Shown here: positions 16,848-26,516 of the stretch, in pieces
Position numbering within the stretch: position 1 is the stretch's first letter
How the letters are laid out: the number at the start of each line of letters is the position of its first letter
Origin: Vibrio ulleungensis
GTDB lineage: Bacteria > Pseudomonadota > Gammaproteobacteria > Enterobacterales > Vibrionaceae
Assembly (NCBI RefSeq): GCF_016900875.1
Contig: NZ_JAFEUM010000004.1
Span: 62,001-126,000 of the forward strand
DNA length: 64,000 nt
Direction of reading: 5' to 3'
Notes under the pieces: generated by a model
What the model saw: only the letters and a program-made list of their open reading frames with translations
What the model was told of the DNA's origin: nothing
The model's database searches: none
Program-made: the position numbers and the translations under genes

Positions 16848-18062
16848 ATGCAAGACGCTCTAACTGTCATACTCGCTGGAGGCGTTGGTTCTCGCCTCTC
16901 CCCCCTGACTGATCATCGTGCCAAGCCTGCAGTACCCTTTGGCGGAAAATACCGGATCATTGATTTTACATTAACCAATTGCTTGCACTCTGGTCTACGC
17001 AGAATATTGGTGCTTACTCAGTACAAATCGCACTCATTGCAAAAGCATTTGCGCGACGGTTGGTCGGTGTTTAATCCTGAGTTAGGTGAATACATTACCG
17101 CCGTTCCTCCGCAAATGCGTAAAGGAGACAGTTGGTACGCAGGTACTGCTGATGCTATCTACCAGAATATGTGGCTGCTTGCGCGCAGTGATGCTAAACA
17201 TGTCGTGGTTCTTTCGGGAGACCATATCTATCGAATGGATTACGATGCGATGTTAAAGCAACACAAGCGAACCAATGCCGATCTGACAGTCGCTTGCATG
17301 AATGTCCCATTAGACGAAGCGTCTTCCTTTGGCATTATGTCCACTGATGATGAAAAGCGCATCGTCGAATTTGCAGAAAAGCCCGAAACCCCGACTCCAA
17401 GCCTAGATGATCCGAGCAGCGCCCTAGCCTCAATGGGTATCTACATTTTCTCCATGGAGGCATTACGAAATGCATTAGATACGGACGCTGAGAACAGCGA
17501 ATCTCAGCATGACTTTGGCCACGACATTATTCCTAAGTTAATCGACAAGCGAGGCGTGTACGCTTACTCATTTGGCGATAACTCGGGCCGAGTCACGGCT
17601 GATGCGTATTGGCGAGACGTCGGTACCATCGATTCTTTCTATCAAGCCAATATGGATCTGTTGCAGCCCGTTCCGCCAATGAATCTGTATCAAGAAGATT
17701 GGCCAATCAGAACCTATGAGAAGCAGTTGCCTCCCGCAAGGACAGTGCCTTCAGTCACAGGCAACGAAGGCATCTTTATTAATTCGATCATCTCCAATGG
17801 GGTGATCATCTCTGGTGGTTCGGTACAACACTCTATTTTGTCCCCTGGGGTCAGAGTCGATAACGGGGCCACCGTTCAAGACAGTATTTTATTTGATAAC
17901 GTGCAAGTGGGTGAGCACTGTATTTTAAAAGACTGCATCATTGATAAACATGTGGTTATTCCAGCCAACACTCAAATTGGTGTAGATAAAGTCGCTGATG
18001 CCAAGCGCTTTACCGTTTCCGATCAAGGTATTGTGGTCATATCTGAAGGATATCAATTCTAA
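16848..18062 (+). CDS. glgC: glucose-1-phosphate adenylyltransferase (ADP-glucose pyrophosphorylase)
   Basis: A 404-residue enzyme that makes ADP-glucose for glycogen synthesis. It has the N-terminal loop LAGGVGSRLSPLT, the fructose-bisphosphate/substrate region AKPAVPFGGKYRIIDF, the VLSGDHIYRMDY metal-binding motif, FAEKP, and a C-terminal left-handed beta-helix (about 300-390). No glgA or other glycogen gene is adjacent. Vibrio species often carry two glgC genes, and this isolated one may be the second. A long palindrome lies just upstream. Confidence 0.95.
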   Translation: MQDALTVILAGGVGSRLSPLTDHRAKPAVPFGGKYRIIDFTLTNCLHSGLRRILVLTQYKSHSLQKHLRDGWSVFNPELGEYITAVPPQMRKGDSWYAGTADAIYQNMWLLARSDAKHVVVLSGDHIYRMDYDAMLKQHKRTNADLTVACMNVPLDEASSFGIMSTDDEKRIVEFAEKPETPTPSLDDPSSALASMGIYIFSMEALRNALDTDAENSESQHDFGHDIIPKLIDKRGVYAYSFGDNSGRVTADAYWRDVGTIDSFYQANMDLLQPVPPMNLYQEDWPIRTYEKQLPPARTVPSVTGNEGIFINSIISNGVIISGGSVQHSILSPGVRVDNGATVQDSILFDNVQVGEHCILKDCIIDKHVVIPANTQIGVDKVADAKRFTVSDQGIVVISEGYQF

Positions 18063-18157
18063 ATAGTAGCGCCGCAGCGAGAACGTAGAAGGTTTAAGCT
18101 GTGGCGCAATTTCACAAATGCAGACCTCGCCCCTTTTAATTTGACTATCTCGACCCC

Positions 18158-18207
18158 AATTATGTTAGGAGCATAATTATAATAATCAAAACGTGTACTG
18201 TTTTGAT
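18158..18207 (+). promoter_or_regulatory. promoter region of the yqhD-like gene with two inverted repeats
   Basis: AATTATG-N7-CATAATT (18158-18178) runs into a TATAAT -10 box (18178-18183), and ATCAAAAC-N7-GTTTTGAT (18185-18207) follows. Both repeats are perfect and share a 7-base spacer. One would cover the -35 region and the other the transcription start. Confidence 0.45.
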
Positions 18208-18227
18208 GCAATCTAAAGGGATCCGAT

Positions 18228-19373
18228 ATGAAATTCAGCTTTGCCAACCCTACCGCTATCCATTTTGGCCAAGGCCAAATATCTGCCATCGCAACCGCTA
18301 TTCCAACCGACGCTAAAGTGTTGGTCGTCTATGGCGGTGGTTCTATTAAGAAAAATGGCGTTTATGATCAAGTCGTTACTTCACTAGCCAATCACCAATG
18401 GGAAGAGTTTTCGGGTGTAGAGCCCAACCCAACTAAAGAAACTCTCGACAAAGCGGTAGCGATCGTGAAAGAGCGCGGTATCGACTTCTTACTTGCAGTC
18501 GGTGGTGGTTCGGTTATTGATGGAACCAAATACATTGCGGCAGCTGCCCACTACGACGGTGACGGCTGGGATATCATGACGGGCTCGCATCAGGTCCAGA
18601 GCGCTGTAAAACTAGGCGCCATCTTAACTTTACCTGCAACGGGATCGGAGTCGAACTCAGGCGCGGTTGTCACTCGACTAGCGACTCAAGATAAACTCGC
18701 TTTCCTTTCTCCGCATGTTTACCCTCAGTTTGCGGTTTTAGACCCAGACAGCATGAAAACTTTGCCAGAACGCCAACTTAAAAATGGTTTGGTCGACGCT
18801 TGGGTTCATATTTGCGAGCAGTACCTTACTTTGCCAACCGGTGCGATGGTTCAAGATGGTTATGCTGAAGCCCTGCTTAAAAACCTACTTATACTTGGCG
18901 CGGACTACGACAATAATGACGACGACGCGTGGCGTGCTAACTTAATGTGGAGTGCCAACCAAGCGCTTAATGGGCTGATTGGTACGGGTGTTCCACAAGA
19001 CTGGGCTACTCATATGATTGGTCACGAGATCACCGCTTTGTATGGCGTCGATCACGCTCGTTCGTTGGCTATTGTACAGCCTTCATTACTACGAAACCAA
19101 ATTGACTATAAAAAGGCAAAGCTTGAGCAAATGGGGCGTAATGTCTTTGGCATAGATGGTGACGACGTAGCGACACGCACAATTGATGCGATAGAAGCGT
19201 TTTACCAAAGCTTAGGCGTGGCAACACAATTGCAGGACTATGGAACCACTAAAGAGAACGCCATTGATGCTGTTGTCGGTCAATTGCAAGGACACGGCTT
19301 CACCAAGCTTGGTGAAAACCAATCCATCGACCTTGACGTGACACGCGCGATTCTAGAAAAAGCCGTAGCCTAA
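18228..19373 (+). CDS. yqhD: iron-containing alcohol dehydrogenase, YqhD-like
   Basis: A 381-residue type III alcohol dehydrogenase. NAD(P)-binding motifs are VVYGGGS (about 37) and AVGGGSVIDGTKY (about 90). The metal ligands are an Asp and a His in VDAWVHICEQY, a His in MIGHEITA and a His in GVDHARSL. E. coli YqhD is an NADPH-dependent aldehyde reductase that detoxifies short-chain aldehydes; the same role is likely here. It is a single gene with a clear promoter containing two palindromes and a strong terminator. Confidence 0.88.
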   Translation: MKFSFANPTAIHFGQGQISAIATAIPTDAKVLVVYGGGSIKKNGVYDQVVTSLANHQWEEFSGVEPNPTKETLDKAVAIVKERGIDFLLAVGGGSVIDGTKYIAAAAHYDGDGWDIMTGSHQVQSAVKLGAILTLPATGSESNSGAVVTRLATQDKLAFLSPHVYPQFAVLDPDSMKTLPERQLKNGLVDAWVHICEQYLTLPTGAMVQDGYAEALLKNLLILGADYDNNDDDAWRANLMWSANQALNGLIGTGVPQDWATHMIGHEITALYGVDHARSLAIVQPSLLRNQIDYKKAKLEQMGRNVFGIDGDDVATRTIDAIEAFYQSLGVATQLQDYGTTKENAIDAVVGQLQGHGFTKLGENQSIDLDVTRAILEKAVA

Positions 19374-19412
19374 TTTTCTGTCGAGCACGTTAAAGCTTTA
19401 CATGCTTAAACT

Positions 19413-19444
19413 AAAACAGCCTGCACAATGCAGGCTGTTTTTTT
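19413..19444 (+). terminator. intrinsic terminator of the yqhD-like gene
   Basis: Stem AAAACAGCCTGCA with its complement around loop CAA, followed by a seven-T run. It also faces the convergent S4 gene. Confidence 0.9.
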
Positions 19445-19466
19445 AATGCTAGTCGGTCCAGTTTAA

Positions 19467-19922
19467 TTAAAAGAAATCGATGGATTTTCGACCCTTTTTA
19501 CCCGGTTTAACCGCGTCCTCAGCATCTTTAGTCTGCTGTTCAACCGCTTCATTTGCTGCAGGAGTCGGCACGACGTCTTCTATCGGTTCGCTCTCGAACA
19601 CATCATCAGTGATTTCGCTCTCTTGGACTGCCTGTAGAGAAGCATCATAACTCGCTGCTGCAATCACCTCCTCGTCGGCTAACATCACCACGAAGAACTG
19701 ATCGCCCACTTGTACCACATCACCATCGTAAGTTTTGCGGCGTTTACGAAACTCTAGCTCGCCATTGACGGCGACATAACCTTCACCGATAAGGTGTTTT
19801 GCCTGTCCACCACCATCGACAAGGTTAGCCAACTTCAAAATTTTGTATAACTCAACGGGCTCTTGTGTAATCAAGACTTCTTCTGCTTCAACTTCGATTT
19901 CTTGATCGTCAAAATCACTCAT
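19467..19922 (-). CDS. S4-domain RNA-binding protein with acidic tail
   Basis: A 151-residue protein. Residues about 22-80 form an S4 RNA-binding domain like E. coli YbcJ (ELYKILKLANLVDGGGQAKHLI, then GYVAVNGE and the basic RKRRKTYDGD loop). Unlike the 70-residue YbcJ it has an acidic N-terminal stretch and a 70-residue acidic, proline- and alanine-rich tail that ends in the basic-hydrophobic KPGKKGRKSIDFF. The S4 part suggests binding to structured RNA, perhaps ribosomal. The tail's role is unknown; its last residues look like a docking motif. Confidence 0.8.
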   Translation of the reverse strand: MSDFDDQEIEVEAEEVLITQEPVELYKILKLANLVDGGGQAKHLIGEGYVAVNGELEFRKRRKTYDGDVVQVGDQFFVVMLADEEVIAAASYDASLQAVQESEITDDVFESEPIEDVVPTPAANEAVEQQTKDAEDAVKPGKKGRKSIDFF

Positions 19923-20049
19923 TACATATCACTCTATCATTTTAGAGGCGACAGTTTACACCTCAACACAGGATACGACTATTCAATTATGAGTATCCGT
20001 TGCGTTTGCCGTTTAAGTAAGTCAGCTAAACTCGTCTTACAGGTAACTG

Positions 20050-20661
20050 TTACGAAAACTCGGGAATTGTCGCCAGTTTATCGAAATAAGCTTTCAGGTT
20101 CGGTAAATCACTGCCCAACTCAATCTTAAGTCCACCTTGAACCACGTTGAGCATCAAGAACGCGGTAATATCGGCCACTGAAAGTGCGTCCCCTGCAAGG
20201 TAAGGTGACTGTGCCAAGCGCGCATCTAACTCAGGTAAAAAGTCTGTTACTCGCTGTTTGGACTCATGCCCCCACTCTTCAATACAATTTTCTCTATCTT
20301 CATAGACTTTGCTTATATTTCTAAACGCCTGAAACGCCACGTATAGCCCTTTAAGCTCTACTACACGTTGCCACATTTCAATGGTTGCCTGCTCGACAGC
20401 ACTGGTGCCAAACAGATTCTGTTGATTAGGAAACGCCAAGTCTAGATAGCGGCAAATGGCGATACTTTCAGCAATACACTCTCCAGAATCTAACACCAAT
20501 AATGGCACCGTACCGTTTACACTCATGTCACTAAATGGAGGACGTAGATTTTCACCCTCGCGGATTTCCACTTCCACAGTGTCTAATTCGACACCAATGA
20601 GCTTGCTAAAGATTGTGACACGGCGACTGCTTGGGGTTGGGGCTTTTTGGTAGAGTTTCAT
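20050..20661 (-). CDS. glutathione S-transferase family protein
   Basis: A 203-residue protein with the GST fold: an N-terminal thioredoxin-like domain (1-80; SSRRVTIFSKLIGVELDTVEV, then the cis-proline motif GTVPLLVL and IAESIAICRYL) and an all-helical C-terminal domain (90-200) with the N-capping motif SVADITAFL. It is likely to conjugate or reduce substrates with glutathione in the cytosol. A Ser-Ser at residues 11-12 could supply the catalytic hydroxyl. The substrate is unknown. Confidence 0.88.
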   Translation of the reverse strand: MKLYQKAPTPSSRRVTIFSKLIGVELDTVEVEIREGENLRPPFSDMSVNGTVPLLVLDSGECIAESIAICRYLDLAFPNQQNLFGTSAVEQATIEMWQRVVELKGLYVAFQAFRNISKVYEDRENCIEEWGHESKQRVTDFLPELDARLAQSPYLAGDALSVADITAFLMLNVVQGGLKIELGSDLPNLKAYFDKLATIPEFS

Positions 20662-20918
20662 TGTTCATTCCTTTGTTATTGTGTGTAGGGGGATCTCCTA
20701 AACAAAAGTATTATGATATAGCCACCACGCTGTCCACTCTTTGTGCAACTCAGGTGGATGCAGTTCACAGTAATTTACATTCGCTCAACATTTTGACACT
20801 TTCAGAAACAAATTAGTCGCCTAGCCTTGCTTAGTCTTTGTGTGAAAAGACAAAAACTAGTGTTTTTGGTGATTTTGATTACAATGATTTCTTAAGCTCG
20901 AATAGCTAAAGGATGGCC

Positions 20919-21338
20919 ATGGCTGATCTTAAAACGCGACCAACACGCAAAAGTGTCGAAAAATTTATTTCACACATTGAGCACCCGACACGGCAACAAG
21001 ATGCGAAAACTCTATGCCTATTATTGGAGCAACTCACCCACAAAAAACCTGTTATTTGGGGTGACAGTATTGTCGGTTTTGGCCAATACGAGTACAGCAA
21101 TTCTAAAGGCACTTATCACTGGCCTGTAATCGGCTTTTCTCCTCGCAAGCAGAGCATGACGGTGTACATTATGCCTGGCTTTGATGATTTGTCGGACCAA
21201 CTTTCAAAACTCGGTAAAGCTAAAACGGCTCGGTCTTGTTTATATATCAATAAGTTGGCAGATATTGATATCGAAGTGCTTAAAAATCTTTGTGACACGG
21301 CCATTCAAACAATGCATCAGCGCTACCACTGCAGTTAA
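20919..21338 (+). CDS. DUF1801 protein
   Basis: A 139-residue cytoplasmic protein of the DUF1801/YdhG-like fold. It shows the family's W-G motif (VIWGDSIVGFGQYEY), the WPVIGFSPRKQSMTVYIMPGF strand pair and the CLYINKLADID segment. The function of the family is not established. There are two in-frame ATGs six bases apart; AAAGGA is best spaced for the second, at 20919. Confidence 0.78.
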   Translation: MADLKTRPTRKSVEKFISHIEHPTRQQDAKTLCLLLEQLTHKKPVIWGDSIVGFGQYEYSNSKGTYHWPVIGFSPRKQSMTVYIMPGFDDLSDQLSKLGKAKTARSCLYINKLADIDIEVLKNLCDTAIQTMHQRYHCS

Positions 21339-21365
21339 CGCCCACAATTAAGAGACCGCTCCTCT

Positions 21366-22796
21366 ATGAATAGATCTTCTTCACTTTACTCACGTTCACT
21401 GGCCTTATCGGCGGTGATCGTCGCTTTAGCAGGCTGTTCTGTTAGCCCAGAATACGATAAAGAAATTGGTGCCAAAAACTCTAAGGTCGTAGAAATTCAA
21501 ATGGGCTTGTATGACTTAGACACTCTGCAAACTTACGTAAGTGCCGTCGGTCAGCGACTCGTTAGCCACTTGGGTGAACAACCATTCGAGTTTGAGTTCC
21601 ACGTTGTTGATGACCCAATGCCCAACGCATTTGCCCTACCTGGTGGCTACATCTATATTACGCGCGGGTTGCTGATGCTAATGAACACCGAAGACGAACT
21701 TGCGGGCGTATTAGGGCATGAAATCTCTCACGTTACGCAACGACACAGTGTAAAACAGATGCAAAGTAGCGTTGTACCGGGCCTACTTGAAGTACCGGGT
21801 AACATCGTTGGCGTCGTCAGCAGTGATTTAGGCGACTTAATCAACGCCCCAATAAGCACCAGCAATCAGTTGTTTCTTGCTGGGTACAGTCGTAGCCATG
21901 AAACCGAAGCCGACACCTTAGGCGCGACTCTTGCAGCGAAAGCAGGGTATAAACCTGCGGCAATGGGTGACGTACTCACGCGCATGAACACCTCTATCGA
22001 ATACATCACTGAGGAAAGTATAGAAAAAAGCTACTTTGACAGTCACCCTTACACGCCAGAACGCGTAGAAAATCTTAATCAAATGAAAGGCAAGTTAACC
22101 ATTACACCTTCTTTGCCTATCGATGCCGCATTCCCACAACCACTGGATGGCATGACAGTCGGTGAAAACCCAGACAAAGGGGTTTTCATAGAACAGCAGT
22201 TTATCCATCCAACACTCAAATTTGTGATCGATTTTCCAGATGAGTGGACAACGGTCAATCAACCCCTTTCTGTGGGCGCATTTGAAGACAAGCAGCAAGG
22301 GTTGGTGGTTTTATCTGGTGTAGGCAACAAGTACGATGCTAAGCAAAATGCCGACAGGTTTAAATTTGCGATTGAAGACCGTTACAACATGGAAGTGAAG
22401 GTGACCCCAACAACGCTATCGGACGGTAAGGTAGGCTACTTAACCACACTAAAATCAGACGATGAAGATACAACCAACTATTTCAATCAGATGTGGCTGG
22501 ATCACAACGAAGGGACTTATCGGGTCGCAAGCCTTGCCACCGAATCTCTGCAAGAGTCCGTCTTAGACTCTATGAATAGCTTTCGGGCAATTTCGCAGCA
22601 AGACTACGACAAACTGACCCTCAAATCTCTAAAGGTTGTCGATGTAGAACCATCAGACTCTCTTGAAGCGCTAAACAAACAGTATTCAAGCCATATTGAT
22701 CTCGCACTTTTCAAAATCATTAATGGTATTGAAGAACACAGCGACACCACCAAGATGCCTAAAGTCAAAGTTGTTGTTGAGCAGAGCTACCAATAG
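21366..22796 (+). CDS. M48-family zinc metalloprotease lipoprotein
   Basis: A 476-residue protein with a lipoprotein signal (lipobox LAGC, Cys23) and an M48 peptidase domain (about 40-260). The zinc motif is HEISH within GVLGHEISHVTQRHS, and the third ligand is the Glu in SHETEADTLG. A 200-residue C-terminal region of unknown fold follows. It resembles BepA/LoiP-type periplasmic proteases that survey outer-membrane protein assembly, but lacks visible TPR repeats. It is probably tethered to a membrane facing the periplasm. It is a single gene with its own terminator. A second, shorter M48 lipoprotein lies at 28.9 kb. Confidence 0.88.
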   Translation: MNRSSSLYSRSLALSAVIVALAGCSVSPEYDKEIGAKNSKVVEIQMGLYDLDTLQTYVSAVGQRLVSHLGEQPFEFEFHVVDDPMPNAFALPGGYIYITRGLLMLMNTEDELAGVLGHEISHVTQRHSVKQMQSSVVPGLLEVPGNIVGVVSSDLGDLINAPISTSNQLFLAGYSRSHETEADTLGATLAAKAGYKPAAMGDVLTRMNTSIEYITEESIEKSYFDSHPYTPERVENLNQMKGKLTITPSLPIDAAFPQPLDGMTVGENPDKGVFIEQQFIHPTLKFVIDFPDEWTTVNQPLSVGAFEDKQQGLVVLSGVGNKYDAKQNADRFKFAIEDRYNMEVKVTPTTLSDGKVGYLTTLKSDDEDTTNYFNQMWLDHNEGTYRVASLATESLQESVLDSMNSFRAISQQDYDKLTLKSLKVVDVEPSDSLEALNKQYSSHIDLALFKIINGIEEHSDTTKMPKVKVVVEQSYQ

Positions 22797-22830
22797 TGCT
22801 GTTCGAAGGCGCGCTACCCCTAAATTAATC

Positions 22831-22862
22831 AAAAAGGGGCTGACACTGTCAGCCCCTTTTTT
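22831..22862. terminator. terminator between the M48 gene and the MCP gene
   Basis: AAAAAGGGGCTGAC with its complement and loop ACT, followed by T-run; the A-run on the left makes it bidirectional. Confidence 0.9.
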
Positions 22863-22884
22863 CTTGCCCTAAGATCCCGGTTAA

Positions 22885-24927
22885 TTATGCTTGGTGCAAG
22901 CGCACTTCCTCTAACTCTTCGGAATCACATGAGCTGTCGAGTAAAAAGCTTTTCGTCAGTTCTTGTTGTACTTCTGCCATAGCTTCTAACTGATCACTTA
23001 AGCTAGCCAGAGCCTCTGAACGGGTCTGATTTTGCGTAGTCAACTGATGAATATGATCGATATTACGGGTGACTTCTTGGGCTACAGATTGGTGCTCTGT
23101 GGTCGCTGCTGCAATCTGATGACTGCTTTGTTCTACTTCACTAAGTAAACTATGCACGCTCTCTAGCGAACCATTCACCATATTGGTTTGTTCTACACAA
23201 TTGGTCATGCCATTCGCACACTCGGTTATTTGAGAAACGGCCAACTTCGAACTACTCTGTAACTCTTCTATTTTTTGCTGAATCTCTTGCGTTGACGCCG
23301 TCGTTCTAGCTGCAAGCACTCGAACTTCATCCGCAACCACAGAGAAGCCGCGCCCGTGTTCCCCTGCCCTTGCCGCTTCAATAGCTGCGTTAAGTGCCAG
23401 CAGGTTAGTCTGCTCCGATATTCCAGAAATCACATCCAAAATGGACTCGATGCTAGCACTTTCTCGCTCGACACTGTGAATGGTTTCGGTTGACTGATTG
23501 AGTCGGTCAGACAATTCGGTAAGCAACGTAATATTTTGCTCCATCATCTGCTGGCCCGCCGTTGAACTGCCTACCGCTGACGTGACTACATGCAAAGTAT
23601 TACTGGCAGAGCGCGAAATTTCAGAGACTGAACTTTCAATCTGTTGCATGGCAGTTGCAACCATAATGGTTTGCTCTGTTTGCTCACTCATGGCTTGCTT
23701 GAGTGATTGGCTGGTACTCTGGTTATTTAGCGACGCCTGATTAAGCTCGGTTGCGGAAGAGTTCATCTGCTCAAGTAGATGAGACAAATGATCGATCACT
23801 AAATTAACTTTGGTGGCCAGTTCACCAAATTCATTAGCTTCGTTATAGACAACTTTTTGCGTCAAATCTTTATCGGCGACTTTATCCAGTGACGCTGTAA
23901 GTAATCGACTCGGTTTCTTAACCATATTGGCTATGCGGTGGCCGGTAAATACCACAAAGAGCAACGATGCCAGTGCAACAAAGGTCAATGTCATTTGAGT
24001 GGTATTGGCAAACTGCTCCGACTCAACGGCAATACTGTGCGCTGACTGCTCCGCATAATCCGATAACGCCCCCATGCTAAGTAGCACTTCATCCAGCATC
24101 AATTCTATATCGACTCTTAATTGGTTGAGATCTTGATAACTTTGTACCGCTTGTGTGTGAAGGTTGACCGCTCCGTTTGGAGAAAACAGATGCATCGATA
24201 ACAGTTGCAACGCCGTTTCTGTGCTTCGGTATTGAGTAGGGGCAAACTTCTTAAAATCGGCCACGGCGTCATCAAAACGCTCTTTTTTACCATTAGCCTG
24301 ACGCAACGCACCACGTAACTCCGACATATCTTGCGTTGCAAACGCATCATTTGCATCAGTATTTAGTACACCAACGATAGACATTAGAGTATTGATTGCG
24401 TTGGCACCGCTGTCGTCAACCTGATTTAAAGACTTCACTAGATTACTATTAAGCTGACTGGTGACAGACTGAAATTTCGATTGCTCGTAGAGGGCCAAAT
24501 CTTTACTGTCCAAATAATCAACATAATGGGCCATACTTTCATCCATGGCCTTAATGATCACCTCACTGCCTTGCTGCATCTGCTGGACAAACGTTGCGAC
24601 AGACTCGTCACTTTGGGCGCGCTCGATAAACCAATCAAATCGGCTTAAATAGTCGGCTGTGTTGGCTTCAATTACTTCTGCGTATGGATCAAGTTCATCC
24701 ACATACATGGCAGAAAAGTAGGGAGTTAAGCTGCGGTTAATACTCAAAATGGCACCATTAAGCTCCGCCGACTTGGTCATTAGTGGGGTCGCTTGTTGGG
24801 TGATCACTTGAATTTTCTGGGTCAATTGCTGATTGCCCACGATACTAAACCATGCCGTTCCGACCATCACTATGGTTAAAAATAAAAACCCTAGGTATAC
24901 CCGAGTGACAATGCTTTTTGTTCCCAT
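22885..24927 (-). CDS. methyl-accepting chemotaxis protein
   Basis: A 680-residue chemoreceptor. It has a first transmembrane helix (about 10-28), a long all-helical periplasmic sensor domain (about 30-315), a second helix (about 318-336), a HAMP domain (about 338-392) and the cytoplasmic signalling rod. The conserved hairpin tip, [20 protein letters not shown], is present. It senses an unknown ligand and controls CheA through CheW. There is no CheR-binding pentapeptide at the C-terminus. Its promoter region is shared with uspA. Confidence 0.95.
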   Translation of the reverse strand: MGTKSIVTRVYLGFLFLTIVMVGTAWFSIVGNQQLTQKIQVITQQATPLMTKSAELNGAILSINRSLTPYFSAMYVDELDPYAEVIEANTADYLSRFDWFIERAQSDESVATFVQQMQQGSEVIIKAMDESMAHYVDYLDSKDLALYEQSKFQSVTSQLNSNLVKSLNQVDDSGANAINTLMSIVGVLNTDANDAFATQDMSELRGALRQANGKKERFDDAVADFKKFAPTQYRSTETALQLLSMHLFSPNGAVNLHTQAVQSYQDLNQLRVDIELMLDEVLLSMGALSDYAEQSAHSIAVESEQFANTTQMTLTFVALASLLFVVFTGHRIANMVKKPSRLLTASLDKVADKDLTQKVVYNEANEFGELATKVNLVIDHLSHLLEQMNSSATELNQASLNNQSTSQSLKQAMSEQTEQTIMVATAMQQIESSVSEISRSASNTLHVVTSAVGSSTAGQQMMEQNITLLTELSDRLNQSTETIHSVERESASIESILDVISGISEQTNLLALNAAIEAARAGEHGRGFSVVADEVRVLAARTTASTQEIQQKIEELQSSSKLAVSQITECANGMTNCVEQTNMVNGSLESVHSLLSEVEQSSHQIAAATTEHQSVAQEVTRNIDHIHQLTTQNQTRSEALASLSDQLEAMAEVQQELTKSFLLDSSCDSEELEEVRLHQA

Positions 24928-25135
24928 TTACTTTCTCCATCATGGCTTGCCAATGCGCAAGCTTTTCCTCCACATAGTGTAAATATGAAACAAATGAAAA
25001 CGTCGACTGCGTTCACAGCATGCCATACTGAAAATTATAAAAATTTAACCACCTACAGGGTTCCGATTTATCCTATATATATCAGAAGGTTAACTTATAA
25101 CCGAGTGAACACCTCGTTCCATACAGTTTCATAGT

Positions 25136-25151
25136 TGTGGGGGTAATCACA
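25136..25151. promoter_or_regulatory. CRP-like site
   Basis: TGTGG-GGGTAA-TCACA matches TGTGA-N6-TCACA at 9 of 10 positions. It is 30 bp from a LacI-type palindrome. Confidence 0.4.
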
Positions 25152-25180
25152 CTGAACACACAGCCAAACTGTCCAAAGAA

Positions 25181-25194
25181 TGAAAGCGCTTTCA
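25181..25194. promoter_or_regulatory. LacI-family-type operator
   Basis: TGAAAGCGCTTTCA is a perfect 14-bp palindrome with the central CG and TGAAA/TTTCA arms typical of LacI/GalR-family operators. No LacI-type regulator gene is in the window. Confidence 0.5.
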
Positions 25195-25349
25195 CAATTT
25201 GACCGTTTTTCATGGAAATTAGACACATAGTTCAGTTTTGACTAAATACCCCGTCACACACTATCGCTCGATTTCGCGATCTATTCGACAGCAATTTATC
25301 CATATAAAAACTATGCTTATTAATGAATGATTTCTAGAAGGACGACACC

Positions 25350-25775
25350 ATGAAATACCAACATATCCTTGTCGCGTTAGAGTTATCAGAAGAAAGCCAA
25401 GTACTGCTAGAACGAGCAAGCTACATGGCCAAGCAACATGACGCGCATGTCTCATTTGTTCATATTGACGGCTCGCATGGCGAAATTTATCCGGATTTAG
25501 TCGATATTCACCAAGATCCAGAGCAAACCCCGCTGCACAAAGAAACCATGGATCAGCTTCATGAGTTTGAGAAGTCGTTTGAACTTCCACTTAAGCACTT
25601 CTTTGTAGGTACGGGCGATCTGGCGGATAAACTAGAAGCCACTATCGGCGATAATGGCATCGATTTGCTTATTTGTGGTCACCACCACGACTTTTGGAGT
25701 CGAATCATTTCCTATTCGAAACACCTTATTCATAAGTCACCGGTCGATATATTAGTTGTGCCAATTAACCCTTAA
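25350..25775 (+). CDS. uspA: universal stress protein A
   Basis: A 141-residue cytoplasmic protein close to E. coli UspA. It starts MKYQHILVALELSEES and carries the UspA-specific block LLICGHHHDFWSRI, then SPVDILVVPI. Like UspA it lacks the Walker-like GxxG(9)GS ATP site found in other Usp classes. UspA proteins accumulate in stationary phase and stress; the molecular activity is unclear. It is a single gene with a strong terminator. Confidence 0.9.
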   Translation: MKYQHILVALELSEESQVLLERASYMAKQHDAHVSFVHIDGSHGEIYPDLVDIHQDPEQTPLHKETMDQLHEFEKSFELPLKHFFVGTGDLADKLEATIGDNGIDLLICGHHHDFWSRIISYSKHLIHKSPVDILVVPINP

Positions 25776-25782
25776 TCAGATC

Positions 25783-25814
25783 AAAAAAAACGCTCCTAAA
25801 GGAGCGTTTTTTTT
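25783..25814. terminator. terminator between uspA and the MaoC gene
   Basis: Eight A's plus CGCTCC pair with GGAGCG plus eight T's around loop TAAA. It is symmetrical, so it serves both convergent genes. Confidence 0.92.
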
Positions 25815-25829
25815 AGAATAATTTATGGA

Positions 25830-26516
25830 CTAGAATTGAACTCTAATTACCGATTCTGCAATACAAGCAGGGCGACGAACGCCGTCTATTTTTACGGTGA
25901 TTTGGCGGACAATTTCTAACCCTTTCTTCACCGGTTCAACCGAAACAACTGAGCTTTCAGCGCGAACGCGACTGCCCGATTTAACTGGGTAAGGGAAACG
26001 AACCTTATTTAACCCCATATTGACAACGACTTTAGCGGTTGGGAATTGAGGGTTGTCAGGATTAACACTGTCTGTCAATTTAGGCAAAAGCGCTAATGTT
26101 AGAAAGCCGTGAGCGATAGTCGTTTTAAATGGAGACTCTTGCTCGGCTCTTTCAGGGTTAGTGTGGATCCATTGGTTGTCGTGCGTTACCACACCAAACT
26201 GGTCAATCATCACTTGGTCAACATCCAGCCATTCGCCGACATGATAAACTTCACCAAGATTCGATTGCAGTTCGTCATAGACACTTTGCGCTTGCGCAGA
26301 CATCTCTATTTGAGCGACTTCTTCAACAGGTAACTCTTCGTTAACCGCAGGTTTTGAATCAAATTCTTTGATCCAAGGAAACAGCTGATGAGCTTGCGCT
26401 TTAGATATAAAATCGTGCCAGTACTCTTTGAGTGCAGGAGACATCTTGTCCAAAATCTCAAAGTTGTGGCGGGTCAACGACTCGCGTTTGTGCTTTAAAA
26501 TATCGACTACTTTCAT
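25830..26516 (-). CDS. MaoC-like (R)-specific enoyl-CoA hydratase
   Basis: A 228-residue hot-dog-fold protein. The C-terminal 130 residues hold the hydratase catalytic motif D-x4-H (VTHDNQWIHTNPERA) followed by KTTIAHGFLTLALLP. An N-terminal helical extension of about 90 residues precedes it, as in several proteobacterial MaoC proteins. It likely hydrates trans-2-enoyl-CoA to (R)-3-hydroxyacyl-CoA. An upstream TTG would add 10 residues; ATG 26516 with GAGAG upstream is preferred. No PHA synthase gene is nearby. Confidence 0.85.
   Translation of the reverse strand: MKVVDILKHKRESLTRHNFEILDKMSPALKEYWHDFISKAQAHQLFPWIKEFDSKPAVNEELPVEEVAQIEMSAQAQSVYDELQSNLGEVYHVGEWLDVDQVMIDQFGVVTHDNQWIHTNPERAEQESPFKTTIAHGFLTLALLPKLTDSVNPDNPQFPTAKVVVNMGLNKVRFPYPVKSGSRVRAESSVVSVEPVKKGLEIVRQITVKIDGVRRPACIAESVIRVQF

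Larger units (their letters stand above)
24928..25349. other. divergent intergenic region between the MCP gene and uspA
   Basis: No gene is seen in these 422 bp. A CRP-like site (TGTGG-N6-TCACA, 25136-25151) and a LacI-type palindrome (25181-25194) lie in the middle. Both could control uspA, the MCP gene or both. Confidence 0.5.
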
